Positions 8,089-15,906 of a stretch of DNA of 64,000 nucleotides are shown one piece after another. This DNA is from JAQVEB01 sp028698105. GTDB lineage: Bacteria > Bacteroidota > Bacteroidia > Bacteroidales > Dysgonomonadaceae. How positions within the stretch are numbered: the first letter of the stretch is position 1; the number at the start of each line of letters is the position of its first letter. Below the pieces are notes generated by a model. It was not told the origin of the DNA. It saw only the letters and a list, made by a program, of their open reading frames with translations, and ran no database searches. The translations under genes and the position numbers were made by a program. The DNA is taken from positions 1-64,000 of the forward strand of contig CAXYYA010000014.1 in assembly GCA_964293155.1 (NCBI GenBank), in the 5' to 3' direction.

Positions 8089-8697
8089 TTATTGTTTAGA
8101 ATATAATTCTACGATCAACTGTTCTTTAATATTTTCGGGGATGTCGGCTCTTTCAGGCATGTGCAATAGTTTGCCGCTGAAAGACGATTTGTCCCACTCC
8201 AACCAGGGATATTTACTGTGATTAAATCCCGAAAGCGCGTTTGTAACTACTTCCAACGATTTCGATTTTTCTCTTACGCCCACAATGTCTCCGGGCTTGA
8301 GGCTGTACGAAGGAATATTGGTTACCGTTCCGTTCACGGTGATGTGGCGGTGCGATACCAACTGCCGGGCAGCGGCTCTTGTGGGAGCAATTCCCAAACG
8401 AAATACCACATTATCCAGGCGGGCTTCCAACAACTGTAACAATACCTCACCGGTAATGCCTCGGCTGCGGCTTGCTTTCTCGAACGTCAGGCGGAATTGT
8501 TTTTCCAATACGCCGTAGGTGTACTTTGCACGTTGTTTTTCACGCAACTGAATACCGTATTCCGATGTTTTACGTCTGCGCGTGTTTCCGTGCTGTCCCG
8601 GAGGATAGTTCTTTTTAGACAGAACTTTATCGGGACCGAAAATGGGTTCGCCGAATTTTCGGGCGATTTTTGTTTTTGGACCAGTATATCTTGCCAT
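8089..8697 (-). CDS. rpsD: 30S ribosomal protein S4
   Basis: 202 residues. It binds 16S rRNA early in small-subunit assembly and in some bacteria represses the alpha operon. The N-terminus (MARYTGPKTKIARKFGEPIFG) has no Cys cluster, so this is the zinc-free type. The RNA-binding S4 domain is seen at RLDNVVFRLGIAPTRAAARQLVSHRHITVNG. It is separated from rpsK by a 167-base structured spacer, unusual in this tight operon, which would be a natural site for regulation. Confidence 0.98.
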   Translation of the reverse strand: MARYTGPKTKIARKFGEPIFGPDKVLSKKNYPPGQHGNTRRRKTSEYGIQLREKQRAKYTYGVLEKQFRLTFEKASRSRGITGEVLLQLLEARLDNVVFRLGIAPTRAAARQLVSHRHITVNGTVTNIPSYSLKPGDIVGVREKSKSLEVVTNALSGFNHSKYPWLEWDKSSFSGKLLHMPERADIPENIKEQLIVELYSKQ

Positions 8698-8744
8698 TTT
8701 TACAAATAAAACTTTTTTTACTGAAGCCTAAACTGTGCAGCCGC

Positions 8745-8806
8745 GATTACAGAGAAGTTGTGTTGTAATCAAAATCACAGCTCAAGTTTCTGTACGATTG
8801 AAACTT
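8745..8806 (-). other. Two hairpins in the rpsK-rpsD spacer
   Basis: GATTACA (8745-8751) pairs with TGTAATC (8764-8770), and AAGTTTC (8784-8790) pairs with GAAACTT (8800-8806). They lie in the transcript just upstream of rpsD and might bind S4 or set mRNA processing (inference). Confidence 0.4.
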
Positions 8807-8827
8807 TGATGATTATTAAATTTGTAC

Positions 8828-8847
8828 AGACGCAATGCATTGCGTCT
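8828..8847. repeat. Perfect 20-bp palindrome (REP-like)
   Basis: AGACGCAATGCATTGCGTCT is its own reverse complement. It sits in the rpsK-rpsD spacer and is related to the palindrome at 2089-2106. Confidence 0.6.
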
Positions 8848-8864
8848 CTACCGTTTTTTATTGA

Positions 8865-9254
8865 TTAAACTCTTCTTGCTTTCGGTGGGCGGCAACCGTT
8901 GTGAGGCATGGGCGTAACATCTACGATTTCCGTCACCTCGATACCGGCACCGTGTATGGTTCTGATCGCCGATTCGCGTCCGTTACCCGGGCCTTTAACG
9001 TAAGCTTTCACTTTACGCAACCCAAGATCGTATGCCACTTTTGCACAATCCTGCGCCACCATTTGGGCGGCATAAGGCGTGTTCTTTTTGGAGCTTCTGA
9101 AGCCCATTTTACCTGCCGATGACCAGCTGATCACTTCGCCGTCTTCGTTTGTCAACGAAACAATAATATTGTTGAACGACGAAGAAATGTGTGCCTGTCC
9201 CTGGGCGCTCACCTTAACGTTTCTCTTTTTTGCTGCAACTTGTCTTTTTGCCAT
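8865..9254 (-). CDS. rpsK: 30S ribosomal protein S11
   Basis: 129 residues. It lies on the platform of the small subunit near the E site. The glycine- and basic-rich core motifs GKMGFRSSKKNTPYAAQM and KGPGNGRESAIR and the conserved end TPMPHNGCRPPKARRV identify it. It follows rpsM by 12 bases. The next gene, rpsD, comes only after a 167-base spacer with hairpins and a palindrome. Confidence 0.98.
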   Translation of the reverse strand: MAKRQVAAKKRNVKVSAQGQAHISSSFNNIIVSLTNEDGEVISWSSAGKMGFRSSKKNTPYAAQMVAQDCAKVAYDLGLRKVKAYVKGPGNGRESAIRTIHGAGIEVTEIVDVTPMPHNGCRPPKARRV

Positions 9255-9266
9255 ATCTCTTACCTA

Positions 9267-9647
9267 TTATTTAGTAGCTTTTTTCTTGTTAGCAACTGTT
9301 TTCTTTTTCCCTTTACGCGTACGGGCGTTATTTTTTGTGCTCTGTCCGCGAACAGGTAAGCCAATACGATGACGGATGCCCCGGTAACAACCGATATCCA
9401 TCAATCGTTTAATATTCAACTGCGTTTCCGAACGCAGATCGCCTTCTACTTTGAACTCGGTTGAAATGATCTCACGAATGCGGGCAGCCTGATCGTCTGT
9501 CCAATCTTTCACTTTGATATCTCTATCAACTTCTGCTTTTGTTAAAATGCTGTTTGCTGCACTGCGTCCGATGCCATAGATATAAGTGAGGGCTACTTCG
9601 CCTCGCTTATTTTGCGGCAGATCGACTCCTACAATTCTTATAGCCAT
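9267..9647 (-). CDS. rpsM: 30S ribosomal protein S13
   Basis: 126 residues. It forms head-to-50S bridges and contacts P-site tRNA. Recognised by MAIRIVGVDLPQNKRGEVALTYIYGIGR-type start (here residues 1-28), the IGCYRGIRHRIGLPVRGQ block and the lysine-rich tail (RTRKGKKKTVANKKKATK). First gene of the alpha cluster proper, 153 bases after rpmJ. That spacer contains a duplicated 14-base repeat. Confidence 0.98.
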   Translation of the reverse strand: MAIRIVGVDLPQNKRGEVALTYIYGIGRSAANSILTKAEVDRDIKVKDWTDDQAARIREIISTEFKVEGDLRSETQLNIKRLMDIGCYRGIRHRIGLPVRGQSTKNNARTRKGKKKTVANKKKATK

Positions 9648-9748
9648 ATATTTTGTTTAAATTGTTATTTTAATTCAATTGTTATTCGATAGTTACCCGG
9701 TTGTAATTCGTCGTGTCGTTGAATCTATCCTCCTCAACAACGCATAAC

Positions 9749-9793
9749 GCGAAGCGAATAACGGCGTAGCCAAATAACAGCGAAGCGAATAAC
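9749..9793. repeat. Duplicated GCGAAGCGAATAAC motif
   Basis: The 14-base motif occurs at 9749-9762 and 9780-9793 (31-base period), within the rpmJ-rpsM spacer. Related GCG..TAGCCAAATAAC bases lie between the copies. Confidence 0.5.
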
Positions 9794-9800
9794 CTTTTGT

Positions 9801-9917
9801 TTATCCCTGACGTTGTTTGTACTTGGGATTTTTTTTGTTGATTACATATAAACGGCCTTTTCTTCTAACCAATTTGCAGTCGGCCGTACGTTTTTTTATG
9901 GATGCTCTTACTTTCAT
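9801..9917 (-). CDS. rpmJ: 50S ribosomal protein L36
   Basis: 38 residues, translated directly from the bases: it starts MKVRASIKKRTADCKLV and ends KYKQRQG. Length and both ends match L36. Only one Cys (residue 14) remains of the usual Cys3-His zinc site, so this is the zinc-independent form. It lies between infA and rpsM, as is usual for this cluster. Confidence 0.95.
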   Translation of the reverse strand: MKVRASIKKRTADCKLVRRKGRLYVINKKNPKYKQRQG

Positions 9918-9923
9918 ATTTTT

Positions 9924-9968
9924 TTAGATTTTTAGACTGTTCGATTTTAGACTTTCAGACTGTTAGAT
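9924..9968. repeat. TTTAGAC/AGACTGTT short direct repeats
   Basis: AGACTGTT occurs at 9934-9941 and 9957-9964 (23-base period), with further TTTTAGAC units between, filling the infA-rpmJ spacer. Such AGACT-rich tracts look like slippage-prone intergenic filler. Confidence 0.45.
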
Positions 9969-10018
9969 GTTTTTCTTTGTCTATTCGTCTAATTATCCGA
10001 TTGCCTATTGTCTGTTTT

Positions 10019-10237
10019 TTATTTATATCTGAACGAAATTCTACCTTTGGTAAGGTCATAAGGCGACATCTCCACGCGAACCCGGTCTCCGGGCAGGATG
10101 CGAATGTAGTGCATACGCATTTTACCGGAAATGTGCGCGGTAATTTCGTGCCCGTTTTCCAACTCTACGCGGAACATTGCGTTCGACAATGCTTCCACGA
10201 TAGTTCCGTCTTGTTCAATTGCTGCCTGTTTAGCCAT
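10019..10237 (-). CDS. infA: Translation initiation factor IF-1
   Basis: 72 residues, the standard size. A single OB-fold that occupies the ribosomal A site during initiation. Motifs: GTIVEALSNAMFRVELENGHEI and HISGKMRMHYIRILPGDRV, ending KGRISFRYK. The start ATG at 10237 is preceded by AAGGAG (10249-10254), a Shine-Dalgarno-like site that is unusual in this phylum. Located 21 bases after map. Confidence 0.98.
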   Translation of the reverse strand: MAKQAAIEQDGTIVEALSNAMFRVELENGHEITAHISGKMRMHYIRILPGDRVRVEMSPYDLTKGRISFRYK

Positions 10238-10258
10238 TTAAAGATAATCTCCTTCTTA

Positions 10259-11047
10259 TTAATTGTTAGTTGTTTCTTCGATAAATTCGAAAGTTGATAA
10301 AATATCGGCCTTGCCGTTACGGATAGCCACAGTGTGTTCAAAATGAGCCGATGGTTTGCGGTCTTTCGTCCGCACGGTCCATCCGTCTTTTTCAAAAACC
10401 ACGTTCTTACTTCCCATATTGATCATCGGCTCAATAGCAATGCACATGCCGTTCTTGATCAATGGGCCTGTTCCGCGCCGGCCGTAGTTCGGCACTTCGG
10501 GAGCTTCGTGCATGTTGCGTCCGATACCGTGTCCCACCAATTCGCGCACTACGGAATATCCGTGCGTTTCGCAATACTGCTGGATAGTTGAACCGATATC
10601 TCCTATCCTGTTGTCTTCGCGGGCTTGCGCGATTCCCTTGTAGAGCGATTCTTTGGTAACCCTGAGCAACTCTTTCACTTTCGGATCAACTTCGCCAACG
10701 CAAAACGTGTAGGCCGAGTCGCCGCAATATCCCTGTTTGGTTGTGCCACAATCAACGGATATGACGTCTCCTTCCTGCAAAGGTTTATTATTGGGTATGC
10801 CGTGCACAACGTTTTCGTTAACCGATGTACAAATGGAGTTTGGGAAACCGCCGTATCCCAAAAAAGTGGGTATGGCTCCGTGATCTCTGATGAATTCCTC
10901 TGCTATTTTATCGAGTTGGAGCGTGGTAACTCCCGGTTTAATGTGTTTGGATAACTCTCCGAGAGTCATTCCAACCAGCCGGTTGCTCGCACGCATCAAT
11001 TCGATTTCCTCATCGGTTTTCAATATGATCGTTCTGCCATTTCTCAT
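10259..11047 (-). CDS. map: Type I methionine aminopeptidase
   Basis: 262 residues. It removes the initiator Met from nascent proteins, using two metal ions. Metal-binding residues lie in VISVDCGTTKQGYCGDSAYT (two Asp), GHGIGRNMHEAPEVPNYG (His), MCIAIEPMIN (Glu) and the final FEHTVAI block. No N-terminal extension, so it is the short Ia type. It sits between secY (18 bases) and infA (21 bases), a common spc-operon arrangement. Confidence 0.97.
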   Translation of the reverse strand: MRNGRTIILKTDEEIELMRASNRLVGMTLGELSKHIKPGVTTLQLDKIAEEFIRDHGAIPTFLGYGGFPNSICTSVNENVVHGIPNNKPLQEGDVISVDCGTTKQGYCGDSAYTFCVGEVDPKVKELLRVTKESLYKGIAQAREDNRIGDIGSTIQQYCETHGYSVVRELVGHGIGRNMHEAPEVPNYGRRGTGPLIKNGMCIAIEPMINMGSKNVVFEKDGWTVRTKDRKPSAHFEHTVAIRNGKADILSTFEFIEETTNN

Positions 11048-11065
11048 TTATCAGAAAAAACCTTT

Positions 11066-12388
11066 TTAATAAGCCGCAATTGACCCTGTTCTGCCTTTAA
11101 TTTTCGAGCCGGATTTCAGGAACCCATCGTAATGGCGCATCAACAAATGGCTTTCTATTTGCTGAAGTGTGTCTAACACAACTCCCACCAGGATGAGCAA
11201 CGATGTACCTCCGAAGAAATGGGCAAACTGGCCGTTCACGCCCAAAATGCTGGCAAAAGCCGGCATGATGGCTACCAAAGCCAGGAATATTGACCCCGGC
11301 AGAGTGATGCGCGACATAATGGTATCCAGATACTCCGCCGTTCTCTTACCGGGTTTTACTCCGGGAATAAATCCGTTGTTGCGCTTCATGTCTTCAGCCA
11401 TTTGCGTTGGATTCACCGTAATCGCGGTGTAGAAATACGTGAAAGCGATAATAAGCAACCCAAACAGCAGGTTATACCAAAAACTGTTGGAGTTCATTAA
11501 CGCTCCGATGAATCCTCCTCCGTCTTTTGCGGCGAACTGAGCGAGCGTGATGGGGATGAACATAATTGCCTGTGCAAAAATGATCGGCATAACGTTTGCC
11601 GCGTTCACTTTCAACGGAATATACTGCCTTACGCCACCATATTGCTTATTGCCAACAACTCTTTTTGCATACTGCACGGGAACTTTACGCGTACCTTGTA
11701 CCAGCATAATAGCCAATCCCGTAACAATGAGCAGGAAGAATATTTCGATGAGAAATACCAACAACCCGCCGGGAGCATTGAACAACCTGTCCCACTCGGC
11801 TACCAATGCGTGCGGTAAACGGGCGATGATACCGATGAGGATGATAAACGAGATACCGTTACCAACACCTTTATCGGTAATGCGTTCACCCAACCACAAA
11901 ACGAACATACTTCCCGCAGCCAGAATAATGGTCGAGGGCAACACCCAATCCCAGAATCCTCCGGGTATTGCTCCCTGCAAAGCGCCGTAAATGTATGCCG
12001 GCCCCTGCATGAGCAGAATGAGCACCGTGAGATAACGGGTGTATTGGTTCATTTTGGTGTGGCCGCTTTCGCCTTCGCGTTGTAATTTCTGGAAGTACGG
12101 AACGGCTATTCCGAGCAACTGCATTACGATGGAGGCCGAAATGTACGGCATGATCCCTAATGCGAAAATAGATGCATTGGCAAATGCACCTCCCGAAAAC
12201 ATATCCAACAATCCCAACAATCCTGAACTGGCATTTGTTCGTAGCGAAGCTAAAAGAGCCGGGTCAACACCGGGCAGTACCACATACGATCCAAACCGGT
12301 ATATGGCTACGAACAACGCCGTGATCAACAATCTTTGGCGAAGGTCTTCTATTTTCCAAATATTTTTAAGTACTTGTATAAATCTCAT
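11066..12388 (-). CDS. secY: Protein translocase subunit SecY
   Basis: 440 residues with about ten transmembrane helices. It forms the protein-conducting channel of the Sec translocon with SecE and SecG. Conserved blocks include the plug/TM2 region FSGGAFANASIFALGIMPYI, GERITDKGVGNGISFII, the cytosolic loop GTRKVPVQYAKR and FIPGVKPGKRTAEYLD. It starts 4 bases after rplO, as in most bacteria. Confidence 0.98.
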   Translation of the reverse strand: MRFIQVLKNIWKIEDLRQRLLITALFVAIYRFGSYVVLPGVDPALLASLRTNASSGLLGLLDMFSGGAFANASIFALGIMPYISASIVMQLLGIAVPYFQKLQREGESGHTKMNQYTRYLTVLILLMQGPAYIYGALQGAIPGGFWDWVLPSTIILAAGSMFVLWLGERITDKGVGNGISFIILIGIIARLPHALVAEWDRLFNAPGGLLVFLIEIFFLLIVTGLAIMLVQGTRKVPVQYAKRVVGNKQYGGVRQYIPLKVNAANVMPIIFAQAIMFIPITLAQFAAKDGGGFIGALMNSNSFWYNLLFGLLIIAFTYFYTAITVNPTQMAEDMKRNNGFIPGVKPGKRTAEYLDTIMSRITLPGSIFLALVAIMPAFASILGVNGQFAHFFGGTSLLILVGVVLDTLQQIESHLLMRHYDGFLKSGSKIKGRTGSIAAY

Positions 12389-12392
12389 TTTG

Positions 12393-12839
12393 TTAGAGTT
12401 TTACTGCGGTTCCACCTGCGGAAGTAATTGCTTCTTCGGCTGATTTTGAAAAAGCGTGAGCTTCCACTTCGAGTTTCGCCTTTAAAGAGCCTTTACCAAG
12501 AATTTTCACTAAGTGTTTGGGAGAAATGAGTCCGGCTTCCATCAAAACTTTGGGATTTATTTTCGATACTTTTTGCGTATCGGCTATTTCCTGGAGTTTT
12601 TCGAGATTAATGGCTCTATATTCTACGCGCTTCAACGGATTGAATCCGAATTTGGGCAAACGACGTTGCAACGGCATCTGTCCTCCTTCAAATCCTGTCT
12701 TGCGGGAATACCCCGATCTTGATTTTTGTCCTTTATGTCCTTTGGTAGATGTTCCACCTTTACCCGATCCCTGTCCGCGACCGATTCTTTTGCGGGTTTT
12801 GGTTGAACCTTCTGCCGGCTTTAAATTCGATAAATCCAT
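12393..12839 (-). CDS. rplO: 50S ribosomal protein L15
   Basis: 148 residues. A late-assembly protein of the large subunit with a long glycine- and lysine-rich N-terminal extension (KRIGRGQGSGKGGTSTKGHK) that threads into 23S rRNA, followed by a globular C-terminal domain. Start MDLSNLKPAEGSTK is typical for Bacteroidetes. Placed between rpmD and secY. Confidence 0.98.
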   Translation of the reverse strand: MDLSNLKPAEGSTKTRKRIGRGQGSGKGGTSTKGHKGQKSRSGYSRKTGFEGGQMPLQRRLPKFGFNPLKRVEYRAINLEKLQEIADTQKVSKINPKVLMEAGLISPKHLVKILGKGSLKAKLEVEAHAFSKSAEEAITSAGGTAVKL

Positions 12840-12869
12840 TTCTATATTTTTTTTATCGTTATAAACTAA

Positions 12870-13046
12870 TTATTCAATTACTGTTACCAGATGATCAACT
12901 TTCCGGATCAATCCTCTGATAGCTGGGGTATCCTCATGTTCTACCACACGGTTCATTTTCGTGAGCCCAAGTGCGTCCAACGTTCTTTTTTGCACTTTCG
13001 GACACCCGATTCTGCTTCTGGTCTGTTTAACTTTTATCGTTGCCAT
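12870..13046 (-). CDS. rpmD: 50S ribosomal protein L30
   Basis: 58 residues, translated from the bases: MATIKVKQTRSRIGCPKVQK, later TLDALGLTKMNRVVEHEDTP, ending DHLVTVIE. The G.....RTL..LGL.K....V motif is diagnostic. A strong AGGAGG site (13054-13059) lies 7 bases before the ATG, rare in this phylum. Between rpsE and rplO, as expected. Confidence 0.96.
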   Translation of the reverse strand: MATIKVKQTRSRIGCPKVQKRTLDALGLTKMNRVVEHEDTPAIRGLIRKVDHLVTVIE

Positions 13047-13051
13047 GTATG

Positions 13052-13059
13052 ATCCTCCT
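13052..13059 (-). promoter_or_regulatory. Strong Shine-Dalgarno site of rpmD
   Basis: The minus strand reads AGGAGGAT, 5-7 bases before the rpmD ATG. Bacteroidetes genes seldom use such sites, so it stands out. It also fixes the rpmD start. Confidence 0.7.
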
Positions 13060-13062
13060 GTT

Positions 13063-13578
13063 TTATCCTTTAAATACTTTTTCCAAACTTACGCCTCTGT
13101 TCTGGGCAACCGTAACGGGATCTCTCAGTTCGCTAAGAGCAGTGATGGTGGCTTTAACCAGGTTGTGCGGATTTGATGATCCTTTTGATTTCGCCAACAC
13201 GTCTGTAATGCCAACACTCTCAAGCACGGCACGCATAGCGCCTCCGGCCTTAACTCCTGTTCCTGTAACCGCAGGTTTAAGGAAAACCTGTGCGCCTCCG
13301 AAACTGGCAACTTGCTCGTGCGGAATGGTGCCTTTATATACCGGAACCTTTACCAGATTCTTTTTTGCGGCTTCCACGCCTTTGGCGATTGCCGTGGTAA
13401 CTTCGCCGGCTTTACCTAATCCCCAGCCTACGATACCGTCTTCATTTCCTACCACTACCATAGCAGCGAAAGTGAATGTACGACCTCCCTTGGTTACTTT
13501 TGTCGTACGGTTAATAGCCACCAATCGGTCTTTTAACTCTATATCGTTTGTCGTTTTTACTTTATTATTTACTGCCAT
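13063..13578 (-). CDS. rpsE: 30S ribosomal protein S5
   Basis: 171 residues. It helps decoding accuracy and mRNA unwinding at the entry site. Conserved blocks: VAINRTTKVTKGGRTFTFAA, VVGNEDGIVGWGLGKAGEV and the C-terminal GSSNPHNLVKATI..L. The N-terminal tail is short. It begins 6 bases after rplR. Confidence 0.98.
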   Translation of the reverse strand: MAVNNKVKTTNDIELKDRLVAINRTTKVTKGGRTFTFAAMVVVGNEDGIVGWGLGKAGEVTTAIAKGVEAAKKNLVKVPVYKGTIPHEQVASFGGAQVFLKPAVTGTGVKAGGAMRAVLESVGITDVLAKSKGSSNPHNLVKATITALSELRDPVTVAQNRGVSLEKVFKG

Positions 13579-13584
13579 GATCGT

Positions 13585-13929
13585 TTAAAATTTAAGTCCT
13601 CCTTTACGAGCGGCATCAGCCAGTTCTTTAATACGTCCGTGATACAGGTAACCGTTTCTATCGAAAGCTACCTGCTCTATTCCGGCTTCTTTTGCATTTT
13701 TGGCAATCAACTCACCCACTTTGGCAGCAATCTCTTTTTTCGGAAGTTTTTCTTCGATTTTCAAAGAAGAAGCGGTAGCCAATGTTTTACCGGTAATGTC
13801 GTCAATCACCTGAGCATATATCTGTTTATTGCTCCTGAACACGGATAAACGGGGACATTCTGTTGTTCCGTACACTTTTCCGCGAACACGAGTTTTTATC
13901 TTTTGTCTTCGTTGTTCTTTTGTTAACAT
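13585..13929 (-). CDS. rplR: 50S ribosomal protein L18
   Basis: 114 residues. It binds 5S rRNA in the central protuberance. Typical elements: the basic start (MLTKEQRRQKIKTRVRGKVY), PRLSVFRSNKQIYAQVIDD and the final AFDRNGYLYHGRIKELADAA-type block. 22 bases after rplF. Confidence 0.97.
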   Translation of the reverse strand: MLTKEQRRQKIKTRVRGKVYGTTECPRLSVFRSNKQIYAQVIDDITGKTLATASSLKIEEKLPKKEIAAKVGELIAKNAKEAGIEQVAFDRNGYLYHGRIKELADAARKGGLKF

Positions 13930-13951
13930 AGTAATTTCAGTTTACGCAAAA

Positions 13952-14506
13952 TTATTTAGATGCAGTTTTACCGGATTTACGACGAATTTGTTCTCCCACG
14001 AAGCGGATACCTTTTCCTTTGTAGGGCTCCGGTTTGCGAAACGAGCGAATTTTCGCGCATACTTGTCCGAGTAATTGTTTATCACAAGATTCCAGAATGA
14101 TCAACGGATTCTTGTTTCTCTCCATTTTGGTTTCAACCTTTATTTCGTCCGGCAATTGCAGGAATATGCTGTGGGTGTAACCAAGTGATAATTCCAGGAG
14201 TTGTCCCTGGTTCGTAACACGATAGCCTACGCCCACCAACTCCAGTTCTTTACGAAAACCTTCCGAGACGCCTGTTACCATGTTGTTGATCAAAGAACGG
14301 TATAAGCCGTGCATAGCGCGGTGTTCCTTGTCGTCGGTCGGACGTTCTACAGTTAATATACCATTTTCAACCGCAACTTTGATGTCGGGGTTTACTTGTT
14401 GTTTCAATTCGCCTTTCGGCCCTTTCAACGTGATCATGTTGTCTTCGCCAACAGTGACGGCCACGCCGTTAGGCAATGTTATGGGTAATTTTCCTATTCT
14501 TGACAT
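13952..14506 (-). CDS. rplF: 50S ribosomal protein L6
   Basis: 184 residues. Two repeated alpha/beta domains that bind 23S rRNA near the sarcin-ricin loop. Motifs: MSRIGKLPITLPNGVAVTV, RSLINNMVTGVSEGFRKEL and the C-terminal EPYKGKGIRFVGEQIRRKSG. A GAGGAG site lies at 14515-14520, 8 bases before the start, again an uncommon Shine-Dalgarno match for this phylum. Confidence 0.98.
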   Translation of the reverse strand: MSRIGKLPITLPNGVAVTVGEDNMITLKGPKGELKQQVNPDIKVAVENGILTVERPTDDKEHRAMHGLYRSLINNMVTGVSEGFRKELELVGVGYRVTNQGQLLELSLGYTHSIFLQLPDEIKVETKMERNKNPLIILESCDKQLLGQVCAKIRSFRKPEPYKGKGIRFVGEQIRRKSGKTASK

Positions 14507-14523
14507 ACTTTTCTCTCCTCAAA

Positions 14524-14919
14524 TTAATAAACGTAACACAACACTTCTCCACCCACTTTCTGTTCGCGAGCTTCTTTATCCGTCATTACTCCTTTGGAAG
14601 TAGATAATATGGCTATACCCAACCCATTGAGTACGCGTGGCATTTCTTTATACCCGGCATACTGGCGTAAACCGGGGGAAGAAACGCGAATCAACTTCTT
14701 GATTGCATTAACTTTATTTACAGGATCGTATTTCAAGGCGATCATGATAGAGCCTTGAGGTCCTTCTTCTACAAACTTATAATTAAGAATGTAGCCTTTC
14801 TCAAAAAGAATTTTTGTAATGTCTTTTTTGAGATTTGATGCGGGAATTTCCACTACCCGGTGATTTGCCTGGATAGCGTTTCTCAATCGCGTCAAATAAT
14901 CTGCTATTGGATCTGTCAT
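14524..14919 (-). CDS. rpsH: 30S ribosomal protein S8
   Basis: 131 residues. It binds 16S rRNA helix 21; in E. coli it also represses the spc operon. Conserved start MTDPIADYLTRLRNAI and the C-terminal ILSTSKGVMTDKEAREQKVGGEVLCYVY block. It is separated from rpsN by a 156-base spacer full of C-rich/G-rich inverted repeats, an interruption not usual in spc operons. Confidence 0.98.
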   Translation of the reverse strand: MTDPIADYLTRLRNAIQANHRVVEIPASNLKKDITKILFEKGYILNYKFVEEGPQGSIMIALKYDPVNKVNAIKKLIRVSSPGLRQYAGYKEMPRVLNGLGIAILSTSKGVMTDKEAREQKVGGEVLCYVY

Positions 14920-14968
14920 ATAAAAAATGATTTAAATTGATCCCGACTGCCGGGACAATATTTATGAG

Positions 14969-15074
14969 CCCCCTCTAGCTCCCCCAAATGGGGAAGAATT
15001 AGGGAATATTTTAATCTTTTGGTCAGGTTTTCCTTTCTCATTCCCTCCCTATTGGGGAAGGATTAAGGGAGGGA
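14969..15074. repeat. C-rich/G-rich palindromic repeats between rpsN and rpsH
   Basis: CCCC AAAT GGGG forms one hairpin (about 14982-14993). TCCCTCCCT (15042-15050) and AGGGAGGGA (15066-15074) form a second 9-bp stem that ends two bases before the rpsN stop codon. The motif belongs to the same style of repeat as at 21443-21610. Confidence 0.6.
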
Positions 15075-15075
15075 C

Positions 15076-15345
15076 CTACCAGCTTGCTTTTTTCACACCG
15101 GGGATCAAACCCTGCGAAGCCATTTCTCTGAATTGAATACGAGAAACTCCGAACTGACGCATATATCCTTTCGGACGTCCGGTTAATTTGCAACGGTTGT
15201 GCAAACGAACGGGAGATGCATTTTTCGGGATGGTTTGGAGCGCTTCGTAGTTGCCTTCTGCCAGATATTTTGCTCTTTTTTCGGCATATTTCACAACCAT
15301 TTTGGCTCTTTTAACCTCGCGGGCTTTCATTGATTCTTTTGCCAT
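15076..15345 (-). CDS. rpsN: 30S ribosomal protein S14 (zinc-free type)
   Basis: 89 residues. It lies in the head of the small subunit. This is the longer type that lacks the CxxC..CxxC zinc site: it has NRCKLTGRPKGYMRQFGVSR with a single Cys and ends LIPGVKKASW. It follows rplE by 6 bases. Immediately after its stop comes the stem of an inverted repeat. Confidence 0.98.
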   Translation of the reverse strand: MAKESMKAREVKRAKMVVKYAEKRAKYLAEGNYEALQTIPKNASPVRLHNRCKLTGRPKGYMRQFGVSRIQFREMASQGLIPGVKKASW

Positions 15346-15351
15346 GCTTAT

Positions 15352-15906
15352 TTATTTTTTATCAGTTTTAAACGGTAACCCGAATTCTCTCAGCAGTGCA
15401 TAACCTTCTTCATCGGTAGGCGCCGAGGTAACGAACGTAATATTCATTCCGAGTAAACGGGAAATATTATCAATGTTGATTTCGGGGAAGATGATCTGTT
15501 CTTCCACTCCAAGGGTGTAGTTGCCGCGTCCGTCGAGTTTTCCTTCAATTCCTTTGAAGTCGCGGATACGGGGCAATGCCACGCGCACGAGTCTTTCCAG
15601 AAATTCGTACATCTTGTCGTGACGCAAGGTTACGCGAACGCCGATAGGCATTTTTTTACGCAGCTTGAAGTTTGAAATATCTTTGCGCGAATAGGTTGCC
15701 ACGGCTTTTTGTCCGGTGATGGTGGTTAGTTCGTTGATTGCCGTATCAATGATCTTCTTATCGGCAACGGCCATTCCCAACCCCTGGTTGATAACGATCT
15801 TTTCGAGTTTGGGCGCCTGCATTACGGATTTGTATCCGAATTCTTTCATCAGAGCGGGAACAATGCGTTCTTTGTAGTCCGATTTTAAACTTACTGTATA
15901 ACTCAT
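15352..15906 (-). CDS. rplE: 50S ribosomal protein L5
   Basis: 184 residues. It binds 5S rRNA and contacts P-site tRNA. Recognisable by PKLEKIVINQGLG, GQKAVATYSRKDISNFKLR and the FPEINIDNISRLLGMNITFV region. The ATG overlaps the rplX stop (ATGA, 15903-15906) and is preceded by GGAGG inside rplX, so it is translationally coupled. Confidence 0.98.
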   Translation of the reverse strand: MSYTVSLKSDYKERIVPALMKEFGYKSVMQAPKLEKIVINQGLGMAVADKKIIDTAINELTTITGQKAVATYSRKDISNFKLRKKMPIGVRVTLRHDKMYEFLERLVRVALPRIRDFKGIEGKLDGRGNYTLGVEEQIIFPEINIDNISRLLGMNITFVTSAPTDEEGYALLREFGLPFKTDKK

